From NCBI RefSeq assembly GCF_030406905.1, contig NZ_CP129137.1:434001-498000 (forward strand): a DNA stretch of 64,000 bases. Direction: 5' to 3'. The translations under genes and the position numbers were made by a program. The notes beneath the pieces were generated by a model. The model did not search any database. It was not told where the DNA came from and was given only the letters and a program-made list of their open reading frames with translations. The DNA comes from Streptomyces sp. HUAS CB01 (lineage in GTDB: Bacteria > Actinomycetota > Actinomycetes > Streptomycetales > Streptomycetaceae). Below, piece after piece: positions 1 to 10,087 of the stretch; positions within the stretch are counted from its first letter, which is position 1, and every line of letters starts with the position of its first letter.

Positions 1-232
1 GGTCCGGCCGGCCGGCGTCGCGGGCCGGGGTGAGGAAGGTGGCGAACAGGCCCTCCTTGGCGGCGAAGGCGAGGAAGTCCTCCAGCCAGACGCGGGAGCG
101 GTAGTCCTCGATCAGCCTGCGCTTGCCCCGGGCCTCGAACCAGTCGACCGTGGCGCGCAGCAGCCTGCGGGTCTCGGGGTCGAAGTGCGCCGGGTCGTAG
201 GTGCGCGGGTTGAACAGGAGCTGGTCGGCCAT
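1..232 (-). CDS. acyl-CoA dehydrogenase family protein, N-terminal part (runs off the window)
   Basis: A minus-strand frame starts at the ATG at 232-230 and stays open to the window edge, giving about 77 residues that begin MADQLLFNPRTYDP. The readable part (a Phe-Asn-Pro-Arg start, then DWFEARGKRRLIEDYRS and WLEDFLAFAAKEGLFATF) looks like the N-terminal helical domain of long acyl-CoA dehydrogenases found in actinomycetes. The FAD and acyl-CoA sites and the catalytic base lie outside the window. It sits 107 bases downstream of the PadR gene on the same strand, so the two may be co-transcribed and the regulator may control it. The family call rests on the N-terminus only. Confidence 0.55.
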   Translation of the reverse strand, partial: MADQLLFNPRTYDPAHFDPETRRLLRATVDWFEARGKRRLIEDYRSRVWLEDFLAFAAKEGLFATFLTPARDAGRPD

Positions 233-339
233 GGGGTACGCCTTCCGGGGGTCGAGGGTCGGATGCGGTGCGTCGACGGTGCGAAGCGGTACGGGTGGGC
301 TGCCGCGGGCGTTCGGCACGGCCCGGGCGGCCGCGCGGT

Positions 340-906
340 TCAGGTGCCCGGAGGTGCGGCGCCGAGCCGGTGGAGGGTGGCGAGGACGTCGTCGAGCCAG
401 GCGATGGTCATCCGCTCGTAGGCGATGCCGCCGCGCAGCACGACGTGCTGGAGCTCCTGCCCGGCGTCGAGCGGCAGGTGCGCTTCGGGCCCGGTGAAGT
501 CCCGCCGCTCCCCCGAGAGGTAGTGCGCGAGCCGGTCGCGGTGGGTCTCGCGGTGCCGCTCGACCTCGGAGACCAGCGCCGCCGGGTCGTCGAAGGCGGC
601 TCCCCGGATCTTCACGGCGAGTTCGTGCCGGATGCTCTCGGGTTCGACCGGCTCGTGCAGCCACTGCGAGAGGGCGGTGCGGCCGGGACCGGCGACGGAG
701 TACTCCTTCTTGTCCGGCCGGCCCTGCTGGGCCACTTCGCGGGCCTCCAGCAGGCCGTCGCCCTCCATGCGCTTGAGGACGCGGTAGATCTGCTGGTGGG
801 TCGCGGTCCAGAAGTACCCGATGGACCGCTCGAACCGGCGCGCGAGCTCATAGCCGGAGCCGGGCTTCTCCAGCAGGGAGACGAGGATCGCGTGTTCGAG
901 CGCCAT
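340..906 (-). CDS. PadR family transcriptional regulator
   Basis: This 188-residue protein has the PadR layout. An N-terminal winged helix-turn-helix covers about residues 1-80, beginning MALEHAILVSLLEKPGSGYE with the typical HQQIYRVLKRMEGDGLL recognition region and a GRPDKKEYSV wing. A C-terminal helical dimerisation part (Vir_C type) covers about 95-180. I chose the ATG at 906 because homology begins there; a further upstream Met would add 20 residues that run across the operator. A perfect 8-bp-arm palindrome lies 15 bases upstream, as expected for autoregulation. PadR proteins are usually repressors of a neighbouring operon, here probably itself plus the acyl-CoA dehydrogenase. The ligand is unknown. 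Confidence 0.9.
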   Translation of the reverse strand: MALEHAILVSLLEKPGSGYELARRFERSIGYFWTATHQQIYRVLKRMEGDGLLEAREVAQQGRPDKKEYSVAGPGRTALSQWLHEPVEPESIRHELAVKIRGAAFDDPAALVSEVERHRETHRDRLAHYLSGERRDFTGPEAHLPLDAGQELQHVVLRGGIAYERMTIAWLDDVLATLHRLGAAPPGT

Positions 907-920
907 GCTCACGATCCTTC

Positions 921-938
921 TATGCAACTCGTTGCATA
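921..938. promoter_or_regulatory. palindromic operator upstream of the PadR gene
   Basis: TATGCAAC and GTTGCATA form perfect 8-bp arms around a 2-base centre, 15 bases upstream of the PadR start. Size and position fit a PadR dimer site that controls its own promoter. The arms are seen directly; the assignment to this regulator is inferred from proximity. Confidence 0.6.
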
Positions 939-1474
939 GACAAGCGGCCGGGCGCGGATGAGACACGGCTCACCCGGCCCGGTGGCGACGCCACCCTCAC
1001 GAGCCCTTCAGTCCCGACGGCGATGTGCCGATCCGCTGAAGAGCGCCCGCGCCACGGGGCCGTACGCGGCGGCCCCGCCCGACCGCCGCCCGGAAACCGC
1101 ACGAAAGCACGATGCAGGGCTGCCCGTTCGAGCGGCGAAACAGTGACGCTGTTACACAAAACCACCCCTTTTCGCGGCGGCACACCCCCGCATGAACGAG
1201 GGGCGCGTGGGGCGCTGGAAACCGCTTGTTGTTGATCAATGAACGGATCGGTGCAACAGGAAACCACTTCCGTTCGGGACGGATGCGAAGCACATGCCCC
1301 TTGCAGGCAAGGGTTACGGACATGTCCGCATTTCGTCATAGCGTCCGGTTTGCGTCTCGTCGGGTCCGCGACCAGGCCACAGTGAGGGCCCTCGGCAGCA
1401 AGCCGGGAACCCGAACCGCCGCACAAGGCCCCCGAACAGGACCTTGTCAGGCACGTCCACGAAGGGGCATCCAC
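939..1474. other. 536-base intergenic region with a possible structured 5' leader
   Basis: No convincing gene is present; short frames here lack ribosome sites and protein-like composition. The part before the secreted lamin-tail gene is less GC-rich than its surroundings. It holds a 7-bp hairpin (CCCTTGC AG GCAAGGG, 1298-1313), a perfect 10-bp palindrome GGACATGTCC just after it, and a small AACAG/CTGTT hairpin near 1140-1155. This could be a structured mRNA leader for the downstream gene. I could not match it to a known riboswitch consensus. Confidence 0.3.
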
Positions 1475-1948
1475 ATGTCTGCTTCCCGCATCACCCGCCG
1501 CATCGTCGCCACCGCACTCGCCTCCGGCGCACTGCTCGCGGCGGCCGCGCTGCCGGCGACCGCGGCCGACCACGACCGGCACAACGGCTTCCGGTCGACG
1601 GTCGTCATCGGACAGGTCCAGTACGACAGCCCCGGACGCGACGACCACTCCAACCGCAGCCTCAACGCCGAATGGGTCGAGGTCCGCAACACCGGCCGAC
1701 ACGCGGTCAACCTCCGCGGCTACACCCTCAGCGACCGCGACGGCAACCGCTACCGCTTCGACCACCTCCGCCTCAACGGACGCTCCAGCGTCCGCGTCCA
1801 CACCGGCATCGGCCGCGACACCCGCACCGACGTCTACCAGGACCGCCGCAACTACATCTGGGACAACCGCGACACCGCCACCCTCCGCAACGACCACGGC
1901 CGCACCATCGACACCAAGTCCTGGGGCCGCTTCGGACACCGCCACTGA
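1475..1948 (+). CDS. secreted lamin tail domain (LTD) protein
   Basis: A 157-residue exported protein. A Sec signal peptide covers about residues 1-31: basic MSASRITRRI, a hydrophobic Ala/Leu core, and an ATA-A cleavage site before DHDRHNGF. The mature part is one lamin-tail immunoglobulin-like domain: VVIGQVQYDSPG, then NAEWVEVRNTG, VNLRGYTLSDRDGN and YIWDNRDTATLRND. Bacterial LTDs are small secreted or cell-surface beta-sandwich modules, often calcium-linked and found with nucleases; this one stands alone. The ATG at 1475 precedes the signal peptide directly, and the longer upstream frame lacks one. The gene is monocistronic, with a hairpin 22 bases after the stop. Confidence 0.85.
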   Translation: MSASRITRRIVATALASGALLAAAALPATAADHDRHNGFRSTVVIGQVQYDSPGRDDHSNRSLNAEWVEVRNTGRHAVNLRGYTLSDRDGNRYRFDHLRLNGRSSVRVHTGIGRDTRTDVYQDRRNYIWDNRDTATLRNDHGRTIDTKSWGRFGHRH

Positions 1949-1970
1949 CCCCACACCCCCGCAAACCCGA

Positions 1971-1997
1971 GGGCCGGCCGCACCACGCGACCGGCCC
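1971..1997 (+). terminator. hairpin terminator after the LTD gene
   Basis: GGGCCGGCCGC and GCGACCGGCCC form an 11-bp stem with one mismatch and a 5-base loop, 22 bases past the stop at 1948. There is no U tract, which is common in Streptomyces. It may also act on the convergent POT transporter gene that ends at 2050. Confidence 0.55.
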
Positions 1998-2049
1998 CCG
2001 GGCCATTCCCCGCCCCGAAGATCCCCGGGGGCGACGGCCGCGGGGACCG

Positions 2050-3534
<1,485 letters not shown>

Positions 3535-3668
3535 TTTGCACCTTTCGGACGGCGGTGATGCAGAACCTATGCATCCGGAGCCCGTCCGGCCGTTCGCCAC
3601 GCCTTCCCGCTCGCGCGGCTGACGGCGTTCGCCGGAACCGTGCCCCCTTGGGCGCGGGGGCACGGCAC

Positions 3669-3706
3669 GGGCCCCGGGGAGGGCGCGGACGCGCTCCCCG
3701 GGGCCC
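3669..3706. terminator. 13-bp perfect hairpin between the protease and POT genes
   Basis: GGGCCCCGGGGAG and CTCCCCGGGGCCC pair perfectly around a 12-base loop that itself contains a small GCGC pair. It lies between the protease stop (3800) and the POT start (3534), so it can terminate protease transcription. No U run follows on either strand. Confidence 0.55.
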
Positions 3707-3734
3707 CTTGTCGTGCTCGGCCGTGCTGCTGGGA

Positions 3735-3797
3735 CGTGTTGCGAAAGCCCCTCCTGGCCCCGCCCTGCGGGCGGGACGGAGCTGCTTTCGCAACACG
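3735..3797 (-). terminator. long nested hairpin at the protease stop codon
   Basis: CGTGTTGCGAAAGC (3735-3748) and GCTTTCGCAACACG (3784-3797) form a perfect 14-bp stem. The 35-base loop contains a second perfect hairpin, CCCGCCC TGC GGGCGGG. The structure abuts the TAG stop of the subtilase gene at 3800-3802. Together with the hairpin at 3669-3706 it makes a tandem terminator for that gene. Confidence 0.65.
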
Positions 3798-3799
3798 GC

Positions 3800-5599
3800 C
3801 TAGAAGGTGAGGTTCCAGGCGTCGATCCGGCCCGTGTCCTGGGCGGCGGTGTCCCGTACGCGCAGCTTCCAGGTGCCGGCGGCCGCCTCCGAGGAGGCGT
3901 TCACCGTGTACGTCTTCACGACGTTGTCGGCCCCGTCACCGTCCGGGACGTCCTCGAGCAGGTACACCGAGCCGTCGGGGGCGACGAGGGACAGCACCAG
4001 GTCACCGCGGTAGGTGTGCTTGATGTCCACACCGACCTTGAGCGCGGAGGGGGCGTTGCCCGCGACACCGGTCACGGTGATCGGGGACTCGACGGTGGCG
4101 TTGTCGTTCACGGCCACGTCGGCGGTGTTCTCGAAGTAGCGGGCCGGGGGCGGCGTGCCGCCGACCGCCTTCAGCGCGTCGACCTGACCCTCGCCGAAGA
4201 AGGCGTTGTTGGCGGTCGTGCCCGTGCAGCGGCTGTCGGAGGGGCAGGCGGTGTCGTTGGCCTGTGCGGCAAGGCGGGCACGCAGATCGGCCGGCGTCGC
4301 GCTCGGGTCGGTGCTCGCCAGCAGCGCGGCGACGCCCGCCACGTGCGGGGAGGCCATCGACGTGCCGTTCATGTTGCCGTACTTGCCGCCCGGGAGGGTG
4401 GAGTACACCCCTGACGCACCGTCACCACCGGGGGCGGCGACGTCGATGATGTTCCGTCCGAGGTTGGAGTACGACGCCTTGACGTTGCCGTTGCCCATCG
4501 CCGCGACCGTGACGACGCCGGGCAGCTCGGTCGGGATGTCGATGCACGCGTTGGTGATGGTGCGGGTCACCGGCGTCGAGTCGTTGGGGCTGGAGGTGTC
4601 GGTCCGCTTGTTCGCCAGGTCGTAGTTGGAGTTGCCGGCGGCGGCGACCTGGAGCGAGCCCTTGCCCTCCGCGTACTGCTGGGCCCGCTTCACGCCCTCG
4701 ATGATCGCGGCCTGGTCGGCGTCGTCCGGGCAGTTGAACATCCACGGATCGGTGTAGTAGCTGTTGTTGGTGACCTTGAAGCCGTGGTCACCGGCCCACA
4801 TGAAGCCGCAGATGGTGTTCTCGGCGAAGAACATGCTCGTGGTGGGTTCGGCGATACGGACGGAGGAGATCCGCACACCGGGAGCGACACCGATGACGCC
4901 CTTGCCGTTCTTCGCCGCGGCGATGGTGCCCGCGACGTGTGTCCCGTGGTCGCCGATGTCGCGCCAGGCACCCGCGCGGGTGTCGGGCCGGCCGTAGGCG
5001 CAGGAGACCGAGTCGGCCGCGTTGAAGTTGGGCGCGATGTCCTGGTGCAGGTCGTCGACGCCGGTGTCGAGGACACCGACCTTGACCGAGGAGGAACCGG
5101 TGCTGACCGCCCACGCCTTGTCCGCCTTGATCTGGGTCATGTCCCAGCGGTTGGACTCGGTGAGAGTGGTCGGCGACTGCGACGGGGTCGCGGGCAGCGC
5201 GGGGTTGTACGCGTCCGCGGGGACGTCCGAGGTGCGGGTCGCACCGACCTGCTGCACCCCGGCGACGCCGCGCATGGTGCCGGCGAACGCCGACGACGCG
5301 GAGTGCGCCACGATCACGCCGATGGCGTCGTGGTGCGCGAAGACCGTCCCGCCGTTGGCGGTGACGGCGTTGCGCACGGCGGACGTGTCACCGGGGGCGG
5401 TGATCACCAGGTACGCGCGGGTCCCGGCGGCCCAGACGGCCTGCGGCGCGGCGGGCGCCGCGGACGCGCTCGCCGCCGCGGGCGCGGCCGGCGCGGCCGG
5501 CGCGGCACTCGCGGGGACGGCCGTCAGCAGAGCGGCGCCGACGGCGGCGGCCGCCACGAGCGGACGTCTCAGGCGGCTGGATATGAGGGGGGTAGGCAA
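3800..5599 (-). CDS. secreted S8 family serine peptidase (subtilase) with P/proprotein domain
   Basis: A 599-residue subtilisin-like protease exported by Sec. The order is: signal peptide about 1-32 ending PASA-A; an Ala/Pro-rich linker; an I9-type propeptide (about 50-130); the S8 catalytic domain (about 150-470); and a C-terminal P domain (about 485-599, with DVAVNDNATVESPITV and DIKHTYRGDLVLSLVAPDG). The triad is visible: Asp178 in VLDTGVDD, His218 in GDHGTHVAGT and Ser414 in NGTSMASPHVAG; AAAGNSN carries the oxyanion Asn. I chose the TTG at 5599 because GGAGG lies five bases upstream and the signal peptide follows; an ATG at 5635 lacks a ribosome site. Likely role: extracellular protein degradation. 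Confidence 0.94.
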   Translation of the reverse strand: MPTPLISSRLRRPLVAAAAVGAALLTAVPASAAPAAPAAPAAASASAAPAAPQAVWAAGTRAYLVITAPGDTSAVRNAVTANGGTVFAHHDAIGVIVAHSASSAFAGTMRGVAGVQQVGATRTSDVPADAYNPALPATPSQSPTTLTESNRWDMTQIKADKAWAVSTGSSSVKVGVLDTGVDDLHQDIAPNFNAADSVSCAYGRPDTRAGAWRDIGDHGTHVAGTIAAAKNGKGVIGVAPGVRISSVRIAEPTTSMFFAENTICGFMWAGDHGFKVTNNSYYTDPWMFNCPDDADQAAIIEGVKRAQQYAEGKGSLQVAAAGNSNYDLANKRTDTSSPNDSTPVTRTITNACIDIPTELPGVVTVAAMGNGNVKASYSNLGRNIIDVAAPGGDGASGVYSTLPGGKYGNMNGTSMASPHVAGVAALLASTDPSATPADLRARLAAQANDTACPSDSRCTGTTANNAFFGEGQVDALKAVGGTPPPARYFENTADVAVNDNATVESPITVTGVAGNAPSALKVGVDIKHTYRGDLVLSLVAPDGSVYLLEDVPDGDGADNVVKTYTVNASSEAAAGTWKLRVRDTAAQDTGRIDAWNLTF

Positions 5600-5950
5600 T
5601 GCATCCTCCGAAAGCCCGGCCGCGCCGAGGCGCATACCGGGCGTGTGATGAACGGAATGGACGCAAGATCTCAGACCGCGACGCCGCAAGGGAAGGCGTT
5701 CCGGCGCCCAACTGGCCCCGTCGGACAAGTGGTTGGGTGCCATTCCGCCCGGTTTGAACCCGACTCGAACGGCTTGTCTCACCGGCAGACGGCCGTCCGC
5801 CCCCGGCATTCGGACAGCGAGCGGGCGTACGCCGTCGCTGTTCACCGCCGGCCGTCCACCCCGGACTTGGCAGCCGCGTCGCCCCACGTCCGGATGGCGG
5901 TGCGGTTCCGCCGGGTCGTCAGGTGCCCCCGGCCCCCGCGAAGCGGGGCG
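5600..5950. other. 351-base spacer upstream of the subtilase gene
   Basis: No gene is supported. This is the promoter side of the protease and the 3' side of the MFS gene, both on the minus strand. It contains short related motifs such as GACAAG and CTTGTC about 40 bases apart, but I see no convincing -35/-10 pair and no strong terminator hairpin. Confidence 0.3.
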
Positions 5951-7174
5951 TCAGCCGCGTACCGGCGGGTGGAGTGCCGCGTACGCGCCCGCGCAGGCGG
6001 CGACCACCGTGACGCAGCCGGCGAAGACCAGACCCGCCGTGCGCAGGCCCAGCCCCATCGCCAGCGCGCCGACGCCCACCACGGGGAGCGAGATGCCGGC
6101 GTACGCGACGACGAAGAACGCCGAAATGGTGCCGCCCCGGTGATCCGGCGGCGCCGCGCCGCTGACCAGGGTGAGGGCGGCCCGGAAGGCGAGGCCCTGG
6201 CCGGTGCCGCCGAAGAGGGCGCCCAGGACGAGCAGGGGCAGGGACTCGGCGAGCAGGGACGAGGCCACCAGCAGCAGTCCGCCGACGAGGACTGCGCAGC
6301 CGACGGGGAGCGCACGGACGGCGCCGACCTTCGGCGTCAGCGACTGGCCGATGGTCGAGGCCAGGAACACGGAGAACACGACGGCTCCGGACACGGCGAG
6401 GTTGTGCACGTCCAGGGTCCGCGCCACGAAGCTGGGCGCCACCGCCGTGAACAGCCCGAGCAGGGCGAAGCCGGCGAACGCCGCGACGGACGCGGGCACG
6501 AAGACGCCTTTCACCCCGGGCGGTACGGAGATCCCCTGCGGGCTCAGCCGTGGCCATCGCCGCGGGTCCTCGACCGTCTCGGGCAGCAGCCACGTCAGTA
6601 CGCAGGCCACCGCGATCAGGCCCAGGTGCACCCAGAAGACCAGGTGCAGCGGCCAGGGCGCGTACTCCGCGAGCAGCCCGGACAGCAGCGGTCCGCAGCC
6701 CAGGCCGCCCATGTTCGCGGCGGTGGCCGCGAAGGCGGCGCGCGCCTTCTTCCCGGGCGCGGCGAGTTCGATGACGGCGGCGGTCGCGGCGCCGCTGAGG
6801 AGCCCGGCCGCGAAGCCGGACAGCAAACGTCCCGCGAACAGCAGCGGCAGACCGGTCTCCAGCAGGAAGCAGCAGGCGCTGGCGGCCGAGAAGCCCATGG
6901 CGGCCAGCAGCACGGGCCGGCGCCCGACGACGTCGGAGTAGTTGCCGGCGACCAGCAGGGCGGTGATGACGGCGATCGCGTACACGGCGAAGACGACCGT
7001 CACCATCAGCTCGGAGAAGCCGATCTGTTCCTGGTAGAGCCCGTACAGCGGGGTGGGGAGCGTCGTCCCGGCCATGCCGATCGCGAACACGGCCGCAGCC
7101 GCCGGATATCCCAGCCGTGCCCCGCCGGCTCCGCCGCGGTCCGTCCCGGCTGTCCCGCCCGTGCGCTCGACCAT
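5951..7174 (-). CDS. MFS transporter (12-TM drug/metabolite exporter type)
   Basis: A 407-residue major facilitator protein with about 12 hydrophobic helices. It has the loop 2-3 signature GNYSDVVGRRPVLL and a helix-5 region rich in Gly/Pro (GGLGCGPLLSGLLAEY), typical of exporters. The substrate cannot be told from sequence. The ATG at 7174 lacks a clear ribosome site, but TAGGGT, a -10-like hexamer, lies six bases upstream, so a leaderless transcript is plausible. Neighbours on the same strand are 275 bases upstream across a strong terminator, so it is probably monocistronic. Confidence 0.88.
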   Translation of the reverse strand: MVERTGGTAGTDRGGAGGARLGYPAAAAVFAIGMAGTTLPTPLYGLYQEQIGFSELMVTVVFAVYAIAVITALLVAGNYSDVVGRRPVLLAAMGFSAASACCFLLETGLPLLFAGRLLSGFAAGLLSGAATAAVIELAAPGKKARAAFAATAANMGGLGCGPLLSGLLAEYAPWPLHLVFWVHLGLIAVACVLTWLLPETVEDPRRWPRLSPQGISVPPGVKGVFVPASVAAFAGFALLGLFTAVAPSFVARTLDVHNLAVSGAVVFSVFLASTIGQSLTPKVGAVRALPVGCAVLVGGLLLVASSLLAESLPLLVLGALFGGTGQGLAFRAALTLVSGAAPPDHRGGTISAFFVVAYAGISLPVVGVGALAMGLGLRTAGLVFAGCVTVVAACAGAYAALHPPVRG

Positions 7175-7400
7175 CCCGGCACCCTACGAGTGACGGCCCG
7201 TCAGGACCGCCCGCCACGACGTGGGGGCGTCACGGTCCGCCGACCGGACGTGGTCCCGCCGCATGCCCGGTCACCCGTACGGTCCGCGCGGCCCGGGGCG
7301 CACGGGCCGCGCTGCCGTCCCCGCCCGGGCGTCGCCAGGCCGGCCCCGACGAGGCGCCTCCGTCCGGGATCCCTCGGAATCCGCGGGAACCCCCCGGCGG

Positions 7401-7436
7401 GCGGGCGGCGGCCCAGGGATCGGGGCCGCCGCCCGC
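7401..7436 (-). terminator. 14-bp perfect hairpin after the F420-reductase-like gene
   Basis: GCGGGCGGCGGCCC and GGGCCGCCGCCCGC pair perfectly around the 8-base loop AGGGATCG, 13 bases past the stop at 7450. It separates this gene from the MFS gene downstream. Confidence 0.65.
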
Positions 7437-7449
7437 ATCGCGTACGGCG

Positions 7450-8112
7450 TCACCCCCGGAAGGCCGCCGGACGTTCGGGGGACGCCTCGGCCAGGGCCTT
7501 GCCCACCGCCTCCGCCCCGGCGCGCAGGCCGTACACGGGGGTACCGGGCTGCTGACGCCAGGAGTCGTCGATGCCGCCGGCGTCGACCGTGTCGAAGCCG
7601 AGCTCGTCGATCAGGGCGCGGACGACGCGCTTGGCCCGTTCGTCGTCCCCGGCGACGGGCAGGGCCATGCGCTCGGGGTCACCCGCGGGCCGGGGGCGTT
7701 CGAGGAGGTCCTGTGCGTAGGTGCCGTTGAAGGCCTTGACGACGGGGTGGCCCACGTGGCTCTCGGTCCAGCGGCTCTCGGTGAGTCCCCCGTCCTCGAT
7801 CTCCGGGATGCGGCCGTCGCGCTCCCTGGGGTAGTAGTTGCCGGTGTCGATCACGACGAAGCCGTCGGCGGCGCCCTCGAACAGGCCCGACGGCAGGTCC
7901 GGGACCCTCTTGAGCGGCACGGTGACCACGACGACCTCGGCGTCGCGAGCCGCGTCCTTCGCGTCGGCCGCGGTGGCTCCGGTCTCCTCGACGAGTGCGG
8001 TCAGGGTCTGCGGACCCCGGGAGTTGGCCACCGAGACGTCGTGGCCCAGGGCGGTCAGCCTCCGGGTGAGGTTCCCGCCGATGTTGCCCGCTCCGATGAT
8101 GCCGATCTTCAT
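7450..8112 (-). CDS. NADPH-dependent F420 reductase-like oxidoreductase (NADP-binding)
   Basis: A 220-residue soluble enzyme with an N-terminal Rossmann fold, MKIGIIGAGNIGGNLTRRL, followed by VANSRGPQTL, the NADP-selecting loop seen in F420H2:NADP oxidoreductases and their relatives. VVVVTVPLKRVPDLP and GHPVVKAFNGTYAQDL are also family features. Such proteins move hydride between NADPH and F420 or small substrates; several are annotated only as NAD(P)-binding proteins, so the substrate is not certain. I chose the ATG at 8112 because GAGGGG precedes it and the Rossmann motif starts at once. The aldo/keto reductase gene lies 64 bases upstream on the same strand, so the two may form a redox operon. 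Confidence 0.82.
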   Translation of the reverse strand: MKIGIIGAGNIGGNLTRRLTALGHDVSVANSRGPQTLTALVEETGATAADAKDAARDAEVVVVTVPLKRVPDLPSGLFEGAADGFVVIDTGNYYPRERDGRIPEIEDGGLTESRWTESHVGHPVVKAFNGTYAQDLLERPRPAGDPERMALPVAGDDERAKRVVRALIDELGFDTVDAGGIDDSWRQQPGTPVYGLRAGAEAVGKALAEASPERPAAFRG

Positions 8113-8176
8113 GGTTGTCCCCTCGGATGGTGGGTCGTTGGACACGGTTCCCCGGCAGGGCGCAGCCGCGCCGGGG

Positions 8177-9046
8177 TCAGACGGCCTTGGCGAGTTCCTC
8201 GAACTCGTCGTCGGTCAGGTCGATCTCCGCCGCCCGGACGTTCTCCTCGAGGTGCGCGACGCTCGACGTGCCGGGGATGGGGAGCATGACCGGGGAGCGG
8301 CGCAGCAGCCAGGCCAGGGCCAGCTGCGCGGGAGTGGCCCCGTGCCGCCGGGCGGCGGTGTCGAGAGGTCCGCCGGGGCGCGCGAGTTCGCCCGTGGCGA
8401 TGGGGAACCACGGGATGAAGGCGATGTTCCGGGACTCCGCGTAGCGGACGACGTCCTCGGCGCCGCGGTCGGCGAGGTTGTACAGGTTCTGCACGGAGAC
8501 GACGTCCGCGTACGCGCGGGCCTCCTCGAGCTGGTCGACGGTCACCTCGGAGAGGCCGATGTGGCGGATCTTGCCCTCCTGGCGGAGGAGTTCCAGTTCG
8601 CCCAGCTGGTCGGCCGTCGGCACCTTCGGGTCGATGCGGTGCAGCTGGTACAGGTCGATCCGTTCTACGCCGAGGTGGCGGAGGCTCAGTTCGAGCTGCT
8701 GACGGAGGTACTCGGGGCGGCCCAGCGGGCTCCAGCCGTCCGGTCCCGAGCGGGCCAGACCGGCCTTGGTGGCGATGACGAGACCGTCCGGGTACGGATG
8801 GAGCGCCTCGCGGATCAGGCGCTCACTGACGAAGGGGCCGTAGGAGTCGGCCGTGTCGATGAAGTCGACGCCCAGATCGACGGCGCGGCGCAGCACGCGC
8901 ACGGCCTCGTCGGGGTCCTCGGGTTCGCCCCAGATGCCGGGCCCGGTGAGCCGCATGGCTCCGAATCCGAGGCGGTTGACGGTCAGGTCGCCGCCGAGGG
9001 CGAAGCTGCCGGATGCGTCGGCCGGGCGGGAGGCTGTGGTGCTCAT
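8177..9046 (-). CDS. aldo/keto reductase
   Basis: A 289-residue (alpha/beta)8-barrel NADPH-dependent carbonyl reductase. The catalytic tetrad is visible: Asp and Tyr in FIDTADSYG, Lys in VIATKAG and His in [21 protein letters not shown] and [17 protein letters not shown] supply the C-terminal NADPH-binding loops. The start at 9046 has AAAGGAA upstream. It resembles the YdhF/Tas-like general stress AKRs often annotated as oxidoreductases of unknown substrate. It is probably the first gene of a two-gene unit with the F420-reductase-like gene, with 64 bases between them, and diverges from the DUF429 gene. Confidence 0.92.
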   Translation of the reverse strand: MSTTASRPADASGSFALGGDLTVNRLGFGAMRLTGPGIWGEPEDPDEAVRVLRRAVDLGVDFIDTADSYGPFVSERLIREALHPYPDGLVIATKAGLARSGPDGWSPLGRPEYLRQQLELSLRHLGVERIDLYQLHRIDPKVPTADQLGELELLRQEGKIRHIGLSEVTVDQLEEARAYADVVSVQNLYNLADRGAEDVVRYAESRNIAFIPWFPIATGELARPGGPLDTAARRHGATPAQLALAWLLRRSPVMLPIPGTSSVAHLEENVRAAEIDLTDDEFEELAKAV

Positions 9047-9178
9047 CAGAGCGTTCCTTTCGCGTGCCGCGGGACACTGACGCTCTGGGTGAACCCGGCC
9101 GGCGGTCGCCGTATTCCGTCCGTTCCGCATTCCGGACGGATTGCGGGTGCCGGCGCCGTCGGAGGGAAGCTGTCGGGC

Positions 9179-9889
9179 ATGGGTGACGCGGTGAGGGTCC
9201 TCGGGGTCGACGCCTGCCCGGGCGGGTGGGTCGCGGTCGCGCTCAGCGACGGGCGGTTCGACGGTGCGCGCTTCGGCACGGGCCTGCGTGCGCTGGTGGG
9301 CGGCGCGGGGCACGGCGAGGCGACGGATGACGCGCGTGTCGTGGCCGTGGACATTCCGCTGGGGCTCCTGGACACGGGGTGGCGGCGCGCCGACGCGGAC
9401 GCCGCCGCCCTGCTGGGGAGGCTGCGCGGCAGTGTGTTCCGGGTACCGCCGCGTGCGGTGTGGCAGGAGGAGGGGTACGAGGCGGCGAACCGCCGTTGCC
9501 GGGAACTGACCGGCGCCGGGCTGAGCCGGCAGAGCTGGGGCCTGGCCGCCAAACTGCGCGAGGCGAACGCGTGTCTGGCCGACGCCGGGGGCGACCGTCT
9601 CCGCGAGGTGCATCCGGAGGTGTCGTTCCGGGCGCTTGCGGGTGGGCGCCCGCTGTCGTACCGCAAGAAGAGCTGGGCGGGGCAGATGACACGTCGCTCG
9701 CTCCTCGAGGACGCGGGCATCGTGCTCCCCGGTGACCTCGGCGACGCGGGGGCCGTGCCTCCGGACGATGTGCTGGACGCTGCCGCCGCCGCCTGGAGCG
9801 CCGACCGGATCGCCCGGGGCCGGGCCCGCAGCCTGCCGGACCCTCCGGAGCCCGGCGACGGGGGCCGCCCGATCGCCATCTGGTACTGA
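9179..9889 (+). CDS. DUF429 family protein
   Basis: A 236-residue protein. [16 protein letters not shown] at the start and the later [21 protein letters not shown] and [13 protein letters not shown] are typical of DUF429, an RNase H-like fold family of unknown function sometimes called predicted nucleases. Acidic residues at the fold's active-site positions are retained (Asp in GVDACPGG and in VDIPLG, Glu in VHPEVSF). The ATG at 9179 has GGAGGG about 13 bases upstream, which is rather far. It stands alone and divergent from the AKR gene. No specific role can be inferred. Confidence 0.85.
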   Translation: MGDAVRVLGVDACPGGWVAVALSDGRFDGARFGTGLRALVGGAGHGEATDDARVVAVDIPLGLLDTGWRRADADAAALLGRLRGSVFRVPPRAVWQEEGYEAANRRCRELTGAGLSRQSWGLAAKLREANACLADAGGDRLREVHPEVSFRALAGGRPLSYRKKSWAGQMTRRSLLEDAGIVLPGDLGDAGAVPPDDVLDAAAAAWSADRIARGRARSLPDPPEPGDGGRPIAIWY

Positions 9890-10087
9890 GCGTTTCCGGG
9901 GTGGCGCCTTCCCGTGACGCGGTCACCGGGAGGGGCGGCCACCGGTGCGCCGCGACGGCGTGACGTCCCGCCGCCGCGTGCGGGGCGGGAGGGCCGAGAG
10001 CCGCGGGGCACACGCGTGCCGGGCGGGGAAGCCGGGATGAGTATCCGCACTCATGACACCTCCAGGCCGTGGCGGGAGACTCGACTC

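Noticed and set aside
1280..1474. c-di-AMP (ydaO-type) riboswitch before the LTD gene
   Set aside because: Such riboswitches precede some actinobacterial cell-wall genes, but the conserved core elements could not be matched here; only generic hairpins are visible.
5951..7217. Alternative 432-codon frame over the MFS gene
   Set aside because: It is Arg/Gly-rich without membrane segments; the 407-residue frame has clear MFS helices.
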